A DNA stretch of 64,000 nucleotides from Pseudomonas urmiensis (GCF_014268815.2 NZ_JABWRE020000001.1:1493001-1557000); one strand, 5' to 3'; shown: positions 17,312 through 27,085, numbered from the stretch's first letter. Notes: generated by a model not told the origin, from the letters alone. Numbers and translations: made by a program.

Positions 17312-17995
17312 CTACTCTATCATTTTGAAGTAGGGTTCCATTCGAGCACGAGATCTGGATATGTGTTCTCTCATCGCTGCCGCTGCCTGTTCAGGGGCGC
17401 GGGCGAGAATGGCGGTCACGATCGCATCATGCTCCTGAATGGCTTCTTCGGTAACGCGCGAATGAAACCTGAGGCGGAACAGGTGCACGTGAGCGTGGAG
17501 CCTGGTGAGTGCTTCTTGGGCCATGTGGTTGTTGCCACGCTCCGCGATCCAAGCGTGGAACTGAGCATCGAGTTTGGCGAACTTACCGTAGGCTAGGCTC
17601 AGGTCTTCGCCGGCTGGAATCTTCATGGTGTCAGCGAGCGCACACAGCTCCATCGCATCGCTATCGGAAAGCTGTTGAGCAGCACGGCTCGCCAGGTAAG
17701 GCTCCAGCATCTCGCGGATGTCGTAAATTTCCTCGAAACGTTGGTGAGAAGGCATAGAGGCTGCGCTGTACCCGATGTTGTGAACCTTTATGACCAGGCC
17801 CTCCGCCTCTAAGCGAATCAATGCTGCACGAATCGGGGTCTGGGAAACGTTGAGCTCTCGGGAAAGCGAGTCGATGGAGATCCGGCTACCGGGGCCGATC
17901 TTCAGGGTGATCAGTTGAGAGAGCAGGGTCTCATATACCTGCTCCCCAAGCGGAAGGTTGCGAGGGGCATTCTTGGGAGGGGATGACGCATTCAC
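17312..17995 (-). CDS. GntR/FCD regulator 2, paralogue of the regulator at 12182
   Basis: A 227-residue GntR with winged HTH (GEQVYETLLSQLITLKIGPG, LSRELNVSQTPIRAALIRLE) and FCD domain (FEEIYDIREMLEPYLASRA, FHAWIAERGNN, MREHISRSRARM). Most positions match regulator 1, so the two are duplicates of one ancestor that now bracket the operon. ATG 17995 is preceded by GGAGA. The 11-mer operator found in front of the operon recurs in this gene's upstream region (18055-18065), implying autoregulation or cross-regulation. Confidence 0.8.
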   Translation of the reverse strand: MNASSPPKNAPRNLPLGEQVYETLLSQLITLKIGPGSRISIDSLSRELNVSQTPIRAALIRLEAEGLVIKVHNIGYSAASMPSHQRFEEIYDIREMLEPYLASRAAQQLSDSDAMELCALADTMKIPAGEDLSLAYGKFAKLDAQFHAWIAERGNNHMAQEALTRLHAHVHLFRLRFHSRVTEEAIQEHDAIVTAILARAPEQAAAAMREHISRSRARMEPYFKMIE

Positions 17996-18641
17996 GGGAA
18001 ATCTCCAGCTGGGTCGTTACATCGTGATAATACATGAGCTGAAGCAAATCGTGCATCGTATCGGATATGGATATTGAAAGGGCCTTTGATATTGGCGAGG
18101 TAGGGGCTACGCTTACGTCTGTTCTCACAGCGTTACGCGATGCTTATTCGACCTTCGGAGAGCTGTTCATCACTGTAATGATCGTTGGTGCGCCGTGGGG
18201 CTTGCGGCAGGCAGGTCACTTTCGCTATTCAGATAGTCTTTCACGACTGCCGCTGTCGTATCGTACTTCAGACACATTCATGCTGCGGAGAGGCGTGGCA
18301 CCAGGTCTGGCACTGGCTTGATGTCTGCCCGCCACCCCGATGCTGATGAAGCAGCCTTGCATCTGTCCGACAGTTTCCGTTCGACAGCTGTGAACCTAAA
18401 CCGACCTTTGCCTGGTTGGCCGAGTTTGAAAGTATGGGCGAGGTCGCAGACATGGTAGGCCATGTGGATCCGGCCTAGCATAGTCTTCGTAATCGGGGTT
18501 TGTCGGCTGGGTTAAATGAGGCAAATAGTGATTTCGTTTGGTGAGTAATTTTATTTTAATGTGCCACATGTTAAGTTTTCTATTGATAAAAGCAGTGGCA
18601 TTAAATTGTCATCTATTGATTATTCGATATTATGAGGCACC
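17996..18641. other. Intergenic region with GntR site and no recognisable gene
   Basis: About 650 bases. Short minus-strand frames (for example 18278-18481, with MAYHVCDLAHTFKLGQPGKG) have no recognised domain. A TCGTATCGTAC element at about 18256 weakly resembles the GntR site. The last 100 bases are AT-rich and presumably hold the promoter of the acetyltransferase gene. Confidence 0.4.
18055..18065. promoter_or_regulatory. Candidate GntR operator, inverted copy
   Basis: ATCGTATCGGA is the exact reverse complement of TCCGATACGAT at 12953-12963. It lies 60 bases upstream of the GntR 2 start. Confidence 0.5.
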
Positions 18642-19325
18642 ATGAGTGACGTATGGCGTACCCTCAGGCGGCAGGCTGAACATTTTGCAGGCTGGAATCC
18701 GGTTATGCGATGGAACGTGGAAAATCGAGTACTTGAACATGACTGCTTCGAGGCGGCCTTGGGCGCAAATATTAGTTTCAGCATGAGGCATCTTGGCGGC
18801 GATAAGCTTCAGGTCTGGCTCACCGCGCTGCTCCGCTCTGAGCCGACGATCTCCCTCCAGTCTGAAGCAGATATTGACCGCTTCGTAAAGGACGACCCTT
18901 CTTGTGTCGACTTTTATGTCGCGTTATCTTCATGTGCAGGCTTCCAAGCGTTACAGCTCTATCGTATAAGCCACATGCTTTGGCTTAATGACGAGCACCA
19001 CAACGCCATGATGTTAAAAAACTGGGGAGCTCAGGTTTGGGGTATCGATATTCATCCCAGCGCACAGATCGGGAAAGGAGTCGTCATCCGTCATGGACAG
19101 GGCCTCGTGATCGATGACGGTGTAGTTATTGAAGATAACGTAACCTTATGGAATGCAGTCAGCGTTCTTCGCAGCCCTGTAGGGGCCTGTAAAAGTCCAG
19201 TTTTGATGCAGGGAGCCACCGTTCATGCGCAGTCGGTGGTATTTGGGGGCGTGACTGTCAAGAAGGGTATTATCCTTCCTGAGTGTACCCTGTTCACCGA
19301 GTCCGTTGCTGATGTGGTGAGCTAA
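18642..19325 (+). CDS. Serine O-acetyltransferase-like (CysE family) protein
   Basis: A 227-residue protein with the SAT helical N-terminus (DRFVKDDPSCVDFYVALSSC, AGFQALQLYRISHMLW) followed by left-handed beta-helix repeats (GIDIHPSAQIGKGVVIRHGQ, GLVIDDGVVIEDNVTLW). The active-site His in IRHGQG is where CysE has DHATG, with one residue changed, and the Asp-Pro of the first part is present. The usual GGTGK loop is replaced by SVLRSPVGACKSP, and the C-terminus ends early without the CysK-binding Ile tail. It could be a divergent SAT acting on another hydroxy-amino acid, or a decaying gene. It stands between the GntR cluster and the first IS copy, near D-serine and serine enzymes. Confidence 0.65.
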   Translation: MSDVWRTLRRQAEHFAGWNPVMRWNVENRVLEHDCFEAALGANISFSMRHLGGDKLQVWLTALLRSEPTISLQSEADIDRFVKDDPSCVDFYVALSSCAGFQALQLYRISHMLWLNDEHHNAMMLKNWGAQVWGIDIHPSAQIGKGVVIRHGQGLVIDDGVVIEDNVTLWNAVSVLRSPVGACKSPVLMQGATVHAQSVVFGGVTVKKGIILPECTLFTESVADVVS

Positions 19326-19495
19326 AGGGATTGTTGCAAGAATTGGCTATTAAGCAGTTTTTCAAAATTCGGATTTTGGTTAAAATCTTTGGTACCAATT
19401 GCTGGCGGTTGATTCGGCCACAGTCCCTCCTACGCTGTAGCAACTCACCCGTCCTATGGCTGGCGAGTACGGAGCGGGTAGTGATGAGCTTTTCT

Positions 19496-20402
19496 GGGGA
19501 TTCTCCGCTCAAGTCAGCAAAGGCCGCCCCGACCTGTGCTGAAATGGCCCCTCACTCAGCCACCCCATGCAAGCCTTGTCCATGAATCAGATGAGCTTCT
19601 CCGATTTCTAATACGCCGGTAAGCGCAAACAGGCCCGCCGCGAACGTATCCTGGCAGAGATGGAGCAGTTCGTGCCGTGGAGCGAATCAGTCGCAGTAAT
19701 ACAGCTTCACTATCCACAGGTCGGCGGCGGTTGTAAACCTTATCCATCGGATACGATGCTGCGTACTCACTTGCTGCAGAACTGGCTTTTGCTGAGCGAT
19801 CCGGCGATCGAGCAGGCGTTGCACGAGACCACCTCGATGCGCCAGTTTGCTCGACGACGCACAGAGCGCCGTTCCCCGAAGGCACGACTATTTCCTGCAC
19901 CTCGTGGACAAGCATCGGCTTGGGCAGGGATTCAGGAACTCATTAACAACTATCTGCAAGAAAACGGCCTGTAGTTGCGCCAAGGCACCATTGCGGATCC
20001 CATGTTCATCCTTGAGCTGGATCGCAGCACGACGCAGTACTTACCAGCACTTGGGAAAACGCAGGGTGTTCTACAAAGCCCAGCTTAAGATCGAAAGGGC
20101 CAAGGTGAAGCTGCGTGGAATAGTGGAGCACCCGTTTCGGGTAATGAATCATCCGCTCGGCTATGTAAATACTCGCTTTCGTGGCTTAGCCAAGAGCACG
20201 GTACAACTGACGACGCTCTATGCGCTGTCGAAACGTAGGATCTTGCGCCGGCAGTAGTTGAGCCCGAGCGAGAGGTGCGTCCATGGCGCGCTAGAACCAG
20301 AGAAAAGCCAGGGTTTGGTGCCGATTGGCGTCTTAAAAGTCGGCCTTACGGCGTCGAGACGTTGCTCATTGAGTGCTCGCGGCAACCTGTGTGGAATCTG
20401 CC
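19496..20402 (+). mobile_element. Decayed IS5-family element, copy A
   Basis: Left end GGGGATTCTCC and right end estimated by alignment to copy B (32467-33371). Transposase pieces are recognisable as IS5: MNQMSFSDF-stop-YAGKRKQARRE, MEQFVPWSESVAVIQLHYPQ, GGCKPYPSDTMLRTHLLQNW, HETTSMRQFARR, then after a frameshift INNYLQENGL, and after an internal deletion TYQHLGKRRVFYK, GIVEHPFRVMNHPLGYVNTR, FRGLAKSTVQL. A nonsense codon early in the ORF, a frameshift and the loss of the central DDE region make it inactive. Copy B carries the same stop, frameshift and deletion in inverted orientation about 12 kb away. Confidence 0.85.
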
Positions 20403-20615
20403 TAGCAGCCAGGTTTTATCTTCTGTGCCTCGCACCTTGTTTTCGCTATTTGTGCAGTTATAAATGCTAAGGATAAAGTGACGAAGCTTTATTAATTTGG
20501 CATAGCTTGCTTAACCTTGAAAGCTTGATCGATAGGAGTACCCCCTTGGATTGATGCCCAAGTGGGTACTTGTCACCTACTTTACTTTTTGATCAAACAT
20601 GTAGCTGCTTAGGCG
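20403..20615. other. Intergenic region with hairpin
   Basis: An imperfect 13-bp inverted repeat (AGTACCCCCTTGG at 20537-20549 with CCAAGTGGGTACT at 20558-20570) lies downstream of purU and may serve as a terminator on the minus strand. No gene seen. Confidence 0.35.
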
Positions 20616-20640
20616 AGATGATTGCAAGCCGCAATCATCT
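20616..20640 (-). terminator. Hairpin at the end of purU
   Basis: A perfect 10-bp stem (AGATGATTGC with GCAATCATCT, 5-base loop) touches the stop codon of the leftward operon. No T-run follows, so its role in termination or RNA stability is inferred. Confidence 0.4.
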
Positions 20641-21536
20641 CAACCGATAGACTCAGATGCGTACGAGTCAGGTGATGCCGGGAACACAATCGTCTTCTTC
20701 TCGTTCATGAACACACGGCCATGGACGTAAGCATGGATTGCCCGGGCCAGCACTTGGCTTTCGACGTCGCGCCCCAACGACACATAGTCATTCGGGCTTT
20801 GCGCGTGAGTGATACGGACAATATCCTGCTCGATGATCGGGCCTTCGTCCAGGTCGGCGGTGACAAAGTGCGACGTGGCACCAATCAGTTTTACGCCGCG
20901 ATCGAAGGCCTGTTTGTAAGGGCTACCGCCCTTGAAGGACGGGAGGAACGAATGATGGATGTTAATGATGCGGCCCGACATCTGCTGGCACATCTCGTCC
21001 GACAGAATCTGCATGTAGCGTGCAAGCACGATCAGCTCGGCACCGGTCTCGCGCACTATGCGCATCTGGGCGGCTTCGGCCTCAGCCTTGTTCTCCTTGG
21101 TCACCTTGATGTGGTGGTAAGGAATACTGTGGCCTTCAACCACTTTCTGGAAGTCCAGGTGGTTGGAGATCACACCGACGATGTCGATGGGGAGGGCGCC
21201 GATGCTCCAGCGGTACAGCAGGTCGTTCAGACAGTGGCCGAAGCGGGAAACCATAAGGATGACTTTGCGCTTGGCGCGCTCATCAAAAAACTCGTATTCC
21301 ATGTTGTATTTTTCAACAAGATGCTGGAACTCCTTCTTCAGGTCTTCCAGCGACTGACCTTCTTCCGGGCGGAACGTGATCCGCATGAAATAGTGGTTAG
21401 TGCTTTCATCGTCAAACTGTGCACTGTCACGGATGTTACAACCGCGAGAGGATAAGAAGCTGGTGATGTCAGCGGTCACGCCACGGATCGAAGGGCAAGA
21501 AACTCGAAGTACGTAGTTTTTTCTAGTCTTAGTCAT
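20640..21536 (-). CDS. purU: Formyltetrahydrofolate deformylase
   Basis: A 298-residue PurU: N-terminal ACT domain (YVLRVSCPSIRGVTADITSF) and C-terminal formyltransferase-fold hydrolase domain (VILMVSRFGHCLNDLLYRWS, NIHHSFLPSFKGGSPYKQAF, GATSHFVTADLDEGPIIEQD). The family's catalytic Asn, His and Asp are in place. It hydrolyses 10-formyl-THF to formate and THF. I start it at ATG 21536 because AAGGTG lies 6 bases upstream; the frame reaches back 7 codons into the end of folD. Last gene of the glyA-dsdA-folD-purU operon, it would release C1 units as formate and keep THF free while serine or glycine is catabolised. This arrangement resembles sarcosine/betaine catabolic operons. Confidence 0.9.
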   Translation of the reverse strand: MTKTRKNYVLRVSCPSIRGVTADITSFLSSRGCNIRDSAQFDDESTNHYFMRITFRPEEGQSLEDLKKEFQHLVEKYNMEYEFFDERAKRKVILMVSRFGHCLNDLLYRWSIGALPIDIVGVISNHLDFQKVVEGHSIPYHHIKVTKENKAEAEAAQMRIVRETGAELIVLARYMQILSDEMCQQMSGRIINIHHSFLPSFKGGSPYKQAFDRGVKLIGATSHFVTADLDEGPIIEQDIVRITHAQSPNDYVSLGRDVESQVLARAIHAYVHGRVFMNEKKTIVFPASPDSYASESIG

Positions 21537-21546
21537 TTGAATCACC

Positions 21547-22449
21547 TTAAACGACAACAGCTTCTTTTTTAGTTACGATTTTATGCTGACGCTTGAATGC
21601 GGTCACAGTGTTTGCCAGCAGGCAAGCAATGGTCATTGGGCCAACGCCACCCGGAACCGGTGTGATCGCCGAGGCATGGCCTGCTTCGTCGTAGGCCACG
21701 TCGCCGACAATTCGCGACCGACCGTCGCTTTCAATGCGGTTGATGCCTACGTCGATCACGACTGCGCCAGACTTGATCCAGTCGCCCTTGACCATCTCTG
21801 GTCGACCCACTGCCACTACCAGAATGTCGGCCGTGCGACACAGAGCCGGGACGTCGCGGGTCTTAGAGTGCGCGACTGTAACTGTACAGTTTTCCGCCAT
21901 TAGCAACTGAGCCATAGGTTTGCCGACAATGTTGGATTTACCGACAACCACGGCATTCATACCTGCCAGGCTGCCCAGGCGGTCTTTGAGCATCATCAGG
22001 CAGCCCAATGGAGTGCAGGGCACTAGGGCATCCTGGCCTGTCGCTAGGCGGCCAGCATTGAGGATGTGGAAGCCGTCGACATCTTTATCTGGCTCAATTG
22101 CATTGATGACCGCGTTGGTGTCTAGGTGAGCTGGCAGCGGCAATTGGACCAGAATCCCGTTTACTTCCGATGCGGCATTTAACTCTGTCAGCAGTGCCAT
22201 CAGTTCAGTTTGACTGGTATCAATAGGTAGCTTATGGACAAACGATTGCATACCGATGGCGAGAGTCTGGCGATGTTTAGCGCTTACATAGACGGAACTT
22301 GCAGGATCTTCACCCACTAGGACAACGGCCAGGCCTGGAATAAGTCCGGTTTTTTCTTTAATGTCGGTTACATCATCTGTCAGTTTTTCGACAAGATGAG
22401 CGGCAAAGCCTTTACCGTCGATACGGTCGGCCAGGAATTGATTATTCAT
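21547..22449 (-). CDS. folD: Methylenetetrahydrofolate dehydrogenase/cyclohydrolase
   Basis: A 300-residue bifunctional FolD that turns 5,10-methylene-THF into 10-formyl-THF via methenyl-THF. The substrate/cyclohydrolase Lys is in [15 protein letters not shown] (about 58). [13 protein letters not shown] (about 98), [12 protein letters not shown], the NADP-binding [16 protein letters not shown] (about 165) and [18 protein letters not shown] near the C-terminus are complete. It lies 10 bases upstream of purU. It is most likely a second, catabolic FolD in addition to a housekeeping copy elsewhere, as is common in Pseudomonas C1 operons. Confidence 0.92.
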   Translation of the reverse strand: MNNQFLADRIDGKGFAAHLVEKLTDDVTDIKEKTGLIPGLAVVLVGEDPASSVYVSAKHRQTLAIGMQSFVHKLPIDTSQTELMALLTELNAASEVNGILVQLPLPAHLDTNAVINAIEPDKDVDGFHILNAGRLATGQDALVPCTPLGCLMMLKDRLGSLAGMNAVVVGKSNIVGKPMAQLLMAENCTVTVAHSKTRDVPALCRTADILVVAVGRPEMVKGDWIKSGAVVIDVGINRIESDGRSRIVGDVAYDEAGHASAITPVPGGVGPMTIACLLANTVTAFKRQHKIVTKKEAVVV

Positions 22450-22557
22450 GGAACTATCACCTCAACGTCATTGACTGGCGTAATTGGTTTTCTTCGGCGC
22501 TATTTTTCTAAGGACAGGGGGTATGGAGCGGGTATATCCCCATGGTCAGCTTGGGTC

Positions 22558-23883
22558 TTATTTGATCAGAGAAGCTCCGCGCGCCATGAATTCCTTGAAT
22601 TGCTCTTCTGGAACGAAAGCGCCACCCGTTGTCCAGATAACATGTGTTGCCTGAGCAAGTTTATTGCTCAGTCCATGAGCTTTTTGATATACGCGACCTT
22701 GAACGCTATTCACGATGAACTCAGGGCCGCCAAAACCAGCTGTTGCCGATGGCTCAAGACGCATTTTCTGAACAATCTGAGCTTTCCAAAGCCAGCGGAA
22801 GAGATCGTCGTCGTCCACTGTGAATACACCTGAAAGCATGGGCTTCATGACGTTGGCAACGAACTCCGACATGCGAGCCACTGCCATACCATCTGCCTCA
22901 GTTCGGTTAGTCAGACCTACGTCGTATACCGACACCAAGTTATTGGAGCCGCTCATCATGTGTACTAGCGCGGACGGTGATTGCACAGGTTCAACGAAGA
23001 ATGCGTGGGCTGCATCGCCGAAGATGGCTTTCAGGCCATAGGCGGCGCCACCTGGCGCTCCGCCGATACCACAGGGCAGGTAGATGAACAGCGGGTGGTC
23101 TTCATCGATGGTAACACCCTGATCTTTCAACTGTGCGGCCAGCTCGGTGGCTGCTGCGCTGTATCCGAAAAACAGTACTTGCGAACGTTCGTCATCCACG
23201 AAGTAGATAGTTGGATCCGCTTCTGCACTAATACGAGCATGTTCAACAGCGGTGGTGTAGTCGGCTTTGTGCTGAACAACGTCAACACCCAAGCGAGTGA
23301 GGCGATCAACCTTCCATTGCTTGGCGTCCGACGACATGTGCACGACGGCACGAAAGCCCAGGGCGCGAGCTGCAATACCAACGCTTAAACCTAAGTTGCC
23401 AGTGCTGCCCACGGCGATCGTATGCTGATTGAAGAGGGCACGCGCCTGATCTCCGGCCAGTACGGTAATGTCAGCGCCTGGGGTTAGAATGCCGCGTCTT
23501 TCAGCCATCTTCTTGGCGTGCATGAAGACTTCGTAAACGCCACCGCGCGCCTTGATGGAGCCTGCAACAGGCAAATCGCCATCGGCTTTGACAAATACTC
23601 GACCGTACTGCGAGGTGCCATACCCCAGCGCGCCGCGAAGATCTTCAGCTTCGATTAGCTTGGACTGAATCCGGCCCTTCGACGCTCTCAGTTCGGGGAA
23701 GCAAGACTCCAGTAGCGGAGCCAGCATTTGCCAGTTTTCTTCGGCTTCTTTTACCTGGGTAGACCGGATCGGCAGCGAAGGATCAGCGATGCCGTTGGCC
23801 TTCAGATTCGGGTTCAGCCAAAGCGCAGGGCGGCCAGCCAAAACATCATCACGCGCTGGATCATTAGGAAGTTGAACGCTCAT
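22558..23883 (-). CDS. dsdA: D-serine ammonia-lyase
   Basis: A 441-residue fold-type II PLP enzyme converting D-serine to pyruvate and ammonia. The PLP Lys is in VAGSIKARGGVYEVF (about 110), the phosphate-binding loop in VGSTGNLGLSVG (about 160), and the glycine-rich LPCGIGGAPGGAAYG (about 265) and late TTGGAFVPEEQF are typical DsdA motifs. Length matches the family. No dsdC or dsdX accompanies it. Instead it sits between glyA and folD, so D-serine (or L-serine after racemisation) seems to be one input of the C1 module and the aap-type transporter opposite is the likely importer. Confidence 0.88.
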   Translation of the reverse strand: MSVQLPNDPARDDVLAGRPALWLNPNLKANGIADPSLPIRSTQVKEAEENWQMLAPLLESCFPELRASKGRIQSKLIEAEDLRGALGYGTSQYGRVFVKADGDLPVAGSIKARGGVYEVFMHAKKMAERRGILTPGADITVLAGDQARALFNQHTIAVGSTGNLGLSVGIAARALGFRAVVHMSSDAKQWKVDRLTRLGVDVVQHKADYTTAVEHARISAEADPTIYFVDDERSQVLFFGYSAAATELAAQLKDQGVTIDEDHPLFIYLPCGIGGAPGGAAYGLKAIFGDAAHAFFVEPVQSPSALVHMMSGSNNLVSVYDVGLTNRTEADGMAVARMSEFVANVMKPMLSGVFTVDDDDLFRWLWKAQIVQKMRLEPSATAGFGGPEFIVNSVQGRVYQKAHGLSNKLAQATHVIWTTGGAFVPEEQFKEFMARGASLIK

Positions 23884-23941
23884 TACTATTTTCCTACAGC
23901 GTGAAGTCGGGCGGGTGTTCTACGCACCCGCCGCATACCCC

Positions 23942-25213
23942 TTAGGCATAGATTGGGAATTCACCAACCAGTTTCGCAACCACTGCACGGCTCTTCTCGA
24001 TGACTGCAGCACGGGTCGACTCGTCAGCAGTTTGAGCGTCGAAGATATCTGCGATTAGGTTGCCAATGATCTCAAACTCTTTCGCACCGAAGCCGCGAGT
24101 GGTACCGGCCGAGGAGCCAAGACGCAAACCCTTCCATTCCGATGGCTTGGTGCTGTCGAACGGAATCGGGTTCTTGTTCGAGGTGATGTTGATCTCGGAG
24201 AGTGCATCTTGCGACTGCTGACCGGTCAGACCTTTGGAGGAGACGTCTACCAGAACAAGATGAGTATCAGTGCCACCGCTGACGATGCGCACACCACGTT
24301 TCTGCAGAACCTGCGCAAGCAGGCTAGCGTTAGCTTTGACGTTGGCGCCATAGGTTTTGAACTCATCGGTCAGAGCTTCACCGAGACATACCGCTTTACC
24401 GGAGATTGTTGCCAAATGTGCACTACCCTGCACGCCTGGGAATACCGCCGATTGAAGCTTCTTAAAGAGGTCTTCGCGATTAGTCATTACCAAGCCGCCG
24501 CGAGCGCCACGTAGGGTTTTGGTGGTGGTAGTTGTGACGATATCTGCGTGAGGGATGGGAGATGGGTGGACTCCAGCAGCGACTAGGCCCGCAAAGTGAG
24601 CCATATCCACTAGGAAGGTAGCGCCAACCTTGTCAGCGATCTCACGGATAAGAGGGAAATTGATCTCGCGAGGGTATGAGGAGCCACCCGCGATGATGAG
24701 CTTGGGTTTGTGTTCCGAAGCCAGCGCCTCCAAGTTGGCATAGTCGATTAAACCCGTTTCGCGCTCTACCCCGTACGAGACGATATTGAACCAGCGACCC
24801 GACTGGTTTGGTTTAGCACCATGACTTAAGTGGCCGCCTGAGGCGAGATCCATGCTCAACACGGTATCGCCAGGCTGGAGCAGCGCGAAGAATACTGCTT
24901 GGTTGGCCTGGGTGCCGGAGTGAGGCTGCGCGTTGACGAAATTGCAGCCGAAAAGATCCTTGGCGCGATCGATTGCAGCCTGTTCTACAACGTCAGCGAA
25001 GTCAGCGCCGCCGTGAAAACGCTTACCAGGATAACCCTCTACAGACTTGTTAGTGATCACTGAGCCTAAGGCTTCCAAGCATGCCAGGCTGACTGAGTTC
25101 TCTGAAGCAATGAGTTCAATCTGGCCCTGTTGACGCTTTTTTTCTCCTTGAAGAGCTTTGAAGACCAGAGGGTCGCGTTCAGCAAGGTTGTCGTTGAAAT
25201 AGGAGTGGGTCAT
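23942..25213 (-). CDS. glyA: Serine hydroxymethyltransferase
   Basis: A 423-residue PLP enzyme interconverting serine plus THF with glycine plus 5,10-methylene-THF. Visible: ELIASENSVSLACLEALGS, YPGKRFHGGADFADVVEQ, VNAQPHSGTQANQAVFFAL, the PLP Lys in VTTTTTKTLRGARGGLVM (about 231) and GLRLGSSAGTTRGF. First gene of a leftward operon with dsdA, folD and purU; the ATG is preceded by AAAGAAAGG. A decayed second copy lies at 37876-39127. The operon context points to catabolic use of serine/glycine rather than biosynthesis. Confidence 0.93.
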   Translation of the reverse strand: MTHSYFNDNLAERDPLVFKALQGEKKRQQGQIELIASENSVSLACLEALGSVITNKSVEGYPGKRFHGGADFADVVEQAAIDRAKDLFGCNFVNAQPHSGTQANQAVFFALLQPGDTVLSMDLASGGHLSHGAKPNQSGRWFNIVSYGVERETGLIDYANLEALASEHKPKLIIAGGSSYPREINFPLIREIADKVGATFLVDMAHFAGLVAAGVHPSPIPHADIVTTTTTKTLRGARGGLVMTNREDLFKKLQSAVFPGVQGSAHLATISGKAVCLGEALTDEFKTYGANVKANASLLAQVLQKRGVRIVSGGTDTHLVLVDVSSKGLTGQQSQDALSEINITSNKNPIPFDSTKPSEWKGLRLGSSAGTTRGFGAKEFEIIGNLIADIFDAQTADESTRAAVIEKSRAVVAKLVGEFPIYA

Positions 25214-26007
25214 TGCTGCGGTACCTTTCTTTGGTTTTTTTCAAAACCTATACCTTGTCCAACATCATGAAAAGCAAATATTTTTTCAAATATATGTAAG
25301 CAACACTTAACGATTGGTGTGATTTTGCAGCGCTGCTGAACTGAGCGTTAGCACAGATCTCTTAAAGCGCCGACACAATACTCTTGTAGGTCAAAGACTT
25401 GCCTGGAGAATGGCGAGGCAACGTGTTTGCTATCGGCTCGGTTTCTTGAATTATGTACTGAGACGGATAGAGCCTCAGTGTTTGCGGGGTGCCAGCCACC
25501 GCAGCGGCGCAGTGTAAACTTCAAGAGGTCACAGGGGGGGGCGGGATGCCCCAGGAGGTATACCCAAGCTGGCTAGAGGAGCTCAGACGGTGTTTACGGT
25601 TGCATTTGTAGCTGGGGTGGACACATCCCCTGGTTTGCAAGCGGAAAATAGAGGAGTGACGAGTTATCGATTCGTAAGCTAAGCTTATGCTGTAATGCAG
25701 AAATATTCGCTTTTACTCGATTCAATCAGGGGGTAGGTTGATCTCGACGGAGAAATCTTGTCCGAAGCGCAAACAATCGTCATCCAAGGCACAGAGAATC
25801 TGGCTGCGTTTGTAGCGTTAGCTTGTCATAATTTGGGGTTGGTAAAATAACAAGAGGGCAGGCTATGCCACTTACTATAATGATAATTCTATCTATCAGG
25901 CATGTGCGTCTGCGAGTTTTTTTCTGCCTCTGAAAGTTGGTCGAGTGCCCGCCAAAATTATCAAATTTTGACGGAATTTCTATGCCGCAATCTATGAGAG
26001 CAATGAC
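25214..26007. other. 800-base divergent intergenic region (glyA / aapJ)
   Basis: No recognisable gene. It should hold both operon promoters. A G-rich segment followed by GGAGGTATACCCAAGC at about 25553 superficially resembles the 5' half of a tRNA but lacks matching anticodon and T arms. The stretch AGAAATATTCGCTTTT at 25699-25714 recurs exactly at 39868-39883 in the decayed paralogous island. Confidence 0.45.
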
Positions 26008-27048
26008 ATGAAAAAAGAAAATAATAAATTTAAAACTACCCTCACAGTCGTAGCAGTGACTCTGGGCTCTGTGATCTCCATGGGCGCTATGGCAGGCGCC
26101 ACCCTTGATAATGTCAAAAAGAAGGGGTTCGTTCAATGTGGCATAAGCGATGGCCTGCCTGGCTTTTCTTATACAGATGCCAAAGGAAACTTCCATGGTT
26201 TTGATGTTGATGTTTGTCGCGCTGTAGCCGCAGCTGTATTCGGAGAAGCGGATAAGGTTAAATACACTCAATTGACCGCGAAAGAGCGATTTACTGCTCT
26301 GCAGTCAGGAGAGGTGGATATTCTATCGCGCAGTACGACTTGGACTTCATCCAGAGATGGAGCTATGGGTATCCTGTTTGCTGGGATTGCTTATTATGAT
26401 GGTCAGGGTTTTCTTGTAAACAAGAAGCTTGGTGTAAACAGCGCTAAACAGCTCGATGGCGCAACGGTATGCATGCAAGCTGGTACATTGACTGAGAACA
26501 TCCTTGCTGACTATTTCCGCTCGAATGGTCTGAAGTTCACACCTATCACGTTTGACACTTCTGACGAATCGTTCAAAGCTCTAGACTCTGGTCGTTGCGA
26601 TGTACTCACTGCTGATCAGTCGCAGTTGTACGGGCAGCGCTTGAAGCTTGCTGCGCCACAAGATTATGTGGTTCTTCCCGAAGTTGTTGATAAGCTTCCT
26701 CTGGCAACTGCTGTCCGTCGTGGTGATGAGGAGTGGTTCTCGGTTGTGCGTTGGACACAATATGCGATGTTAAACGCCGAAGAGCTTGGAATTACCTCGC
26801 AAAACGTTGCAGATCTAGTAAAAAACACCAAGAACCCAGACGTCGCCCGTTTACTGGGTAACGATGGTGGTTTGGGCAAAGATCTCAACCTCCCCAATGA
26901 CTGGGTGGTAAAAATTGTCTCCCAGGTCGGAAACTACGGCGAATCATTCGACCGAAACTTGGGCTCTGGTAGCGAAATGAAGATCAAGCGTGGCTTAAAT
27001 GCGCTCTGGAACCAAGGCGGCATTCAATACGCTCCTCCAATTCGCTGA
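26008..27048 (+). CDS. aapJ: Periplasmic amino-acid-binding protein, AapJ-like
   Basis: A 346-residue solute-binding protein with a Sec signal peptide (basic start MKKENNKFKTT, hydrophobic VVAVTLGSVISMGAMAGA, cleavage near 30). The mature part carries the family pattern: FVQCGISDGLPGFSY, FHGFDVDVCRAVAAAVFG, ARFTALQ-type KERFTALQSGEVDILSR, and ALDSGRCDVLTADQSQLYG. This is the general L-amino-acid binding protein type (AapJ/BztA), larger than HisJ-like proteins. It heads an aapJQMP-type operon opposite glyA-dsdA-folD-purU. A strong hairpin just after the stop probably lets it be made in excess of the permeases. Confidence 0.88.
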   Translation: MKKENNKFKTTLTVVAVTLGSVISMGAMAGATLDNVKKKGFVQCGISDGLPGFSYTDAKGNFHGFDVDVCRAVAAAVFGEADKVKYTQLTAKERFTALQSGEVDILSRSTTWTSSRDGAMGILFAGIAYYDGQGFLVNKKLGVNSAKQLDGATVCMQAGTLTENILADYFRSNGLKFTPITFDTSDESFKALDSGRCDVLTADQSQLYGQRLKLAAPQDYVVLPEVVDKLPLATAVRRGDEEWFSVVRWTQYAMLNAEELGITSQNVADLVKNTKNPDVARLLGNDGGLGKDLNLPNDWVVKIVSQVGNYGESFDRNLGSGSEMKIKRGLNALWNQGGIQYAPPIR

Positions 27049-27055
27049 CCGCGAG

Positions 27056-27085
27056 ATTTGCTCAGCGCTAGCTGAGCAAATTTTT
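27056..27085 (+). terminator. Intercistronic hairpin with T-run after aapJ
   Basis: An 11-bp perfect stem (ATTTGCTCAGC with GCTGAGCAAAT, loop GCTA) followed by TTTT. It looks like a partial terminator/attenuator between the binding-protein and permease genes. Confidence 0.7.

Noticed and set aside
25551..25640. Possible tRNA (GGAGGTATACCCAAGC start)
   Set aside because: The 5' acceptor and D-arm-like bases are suggestive, but no paired anticodon stem, T arm or matching 3' acceptor strand follows.
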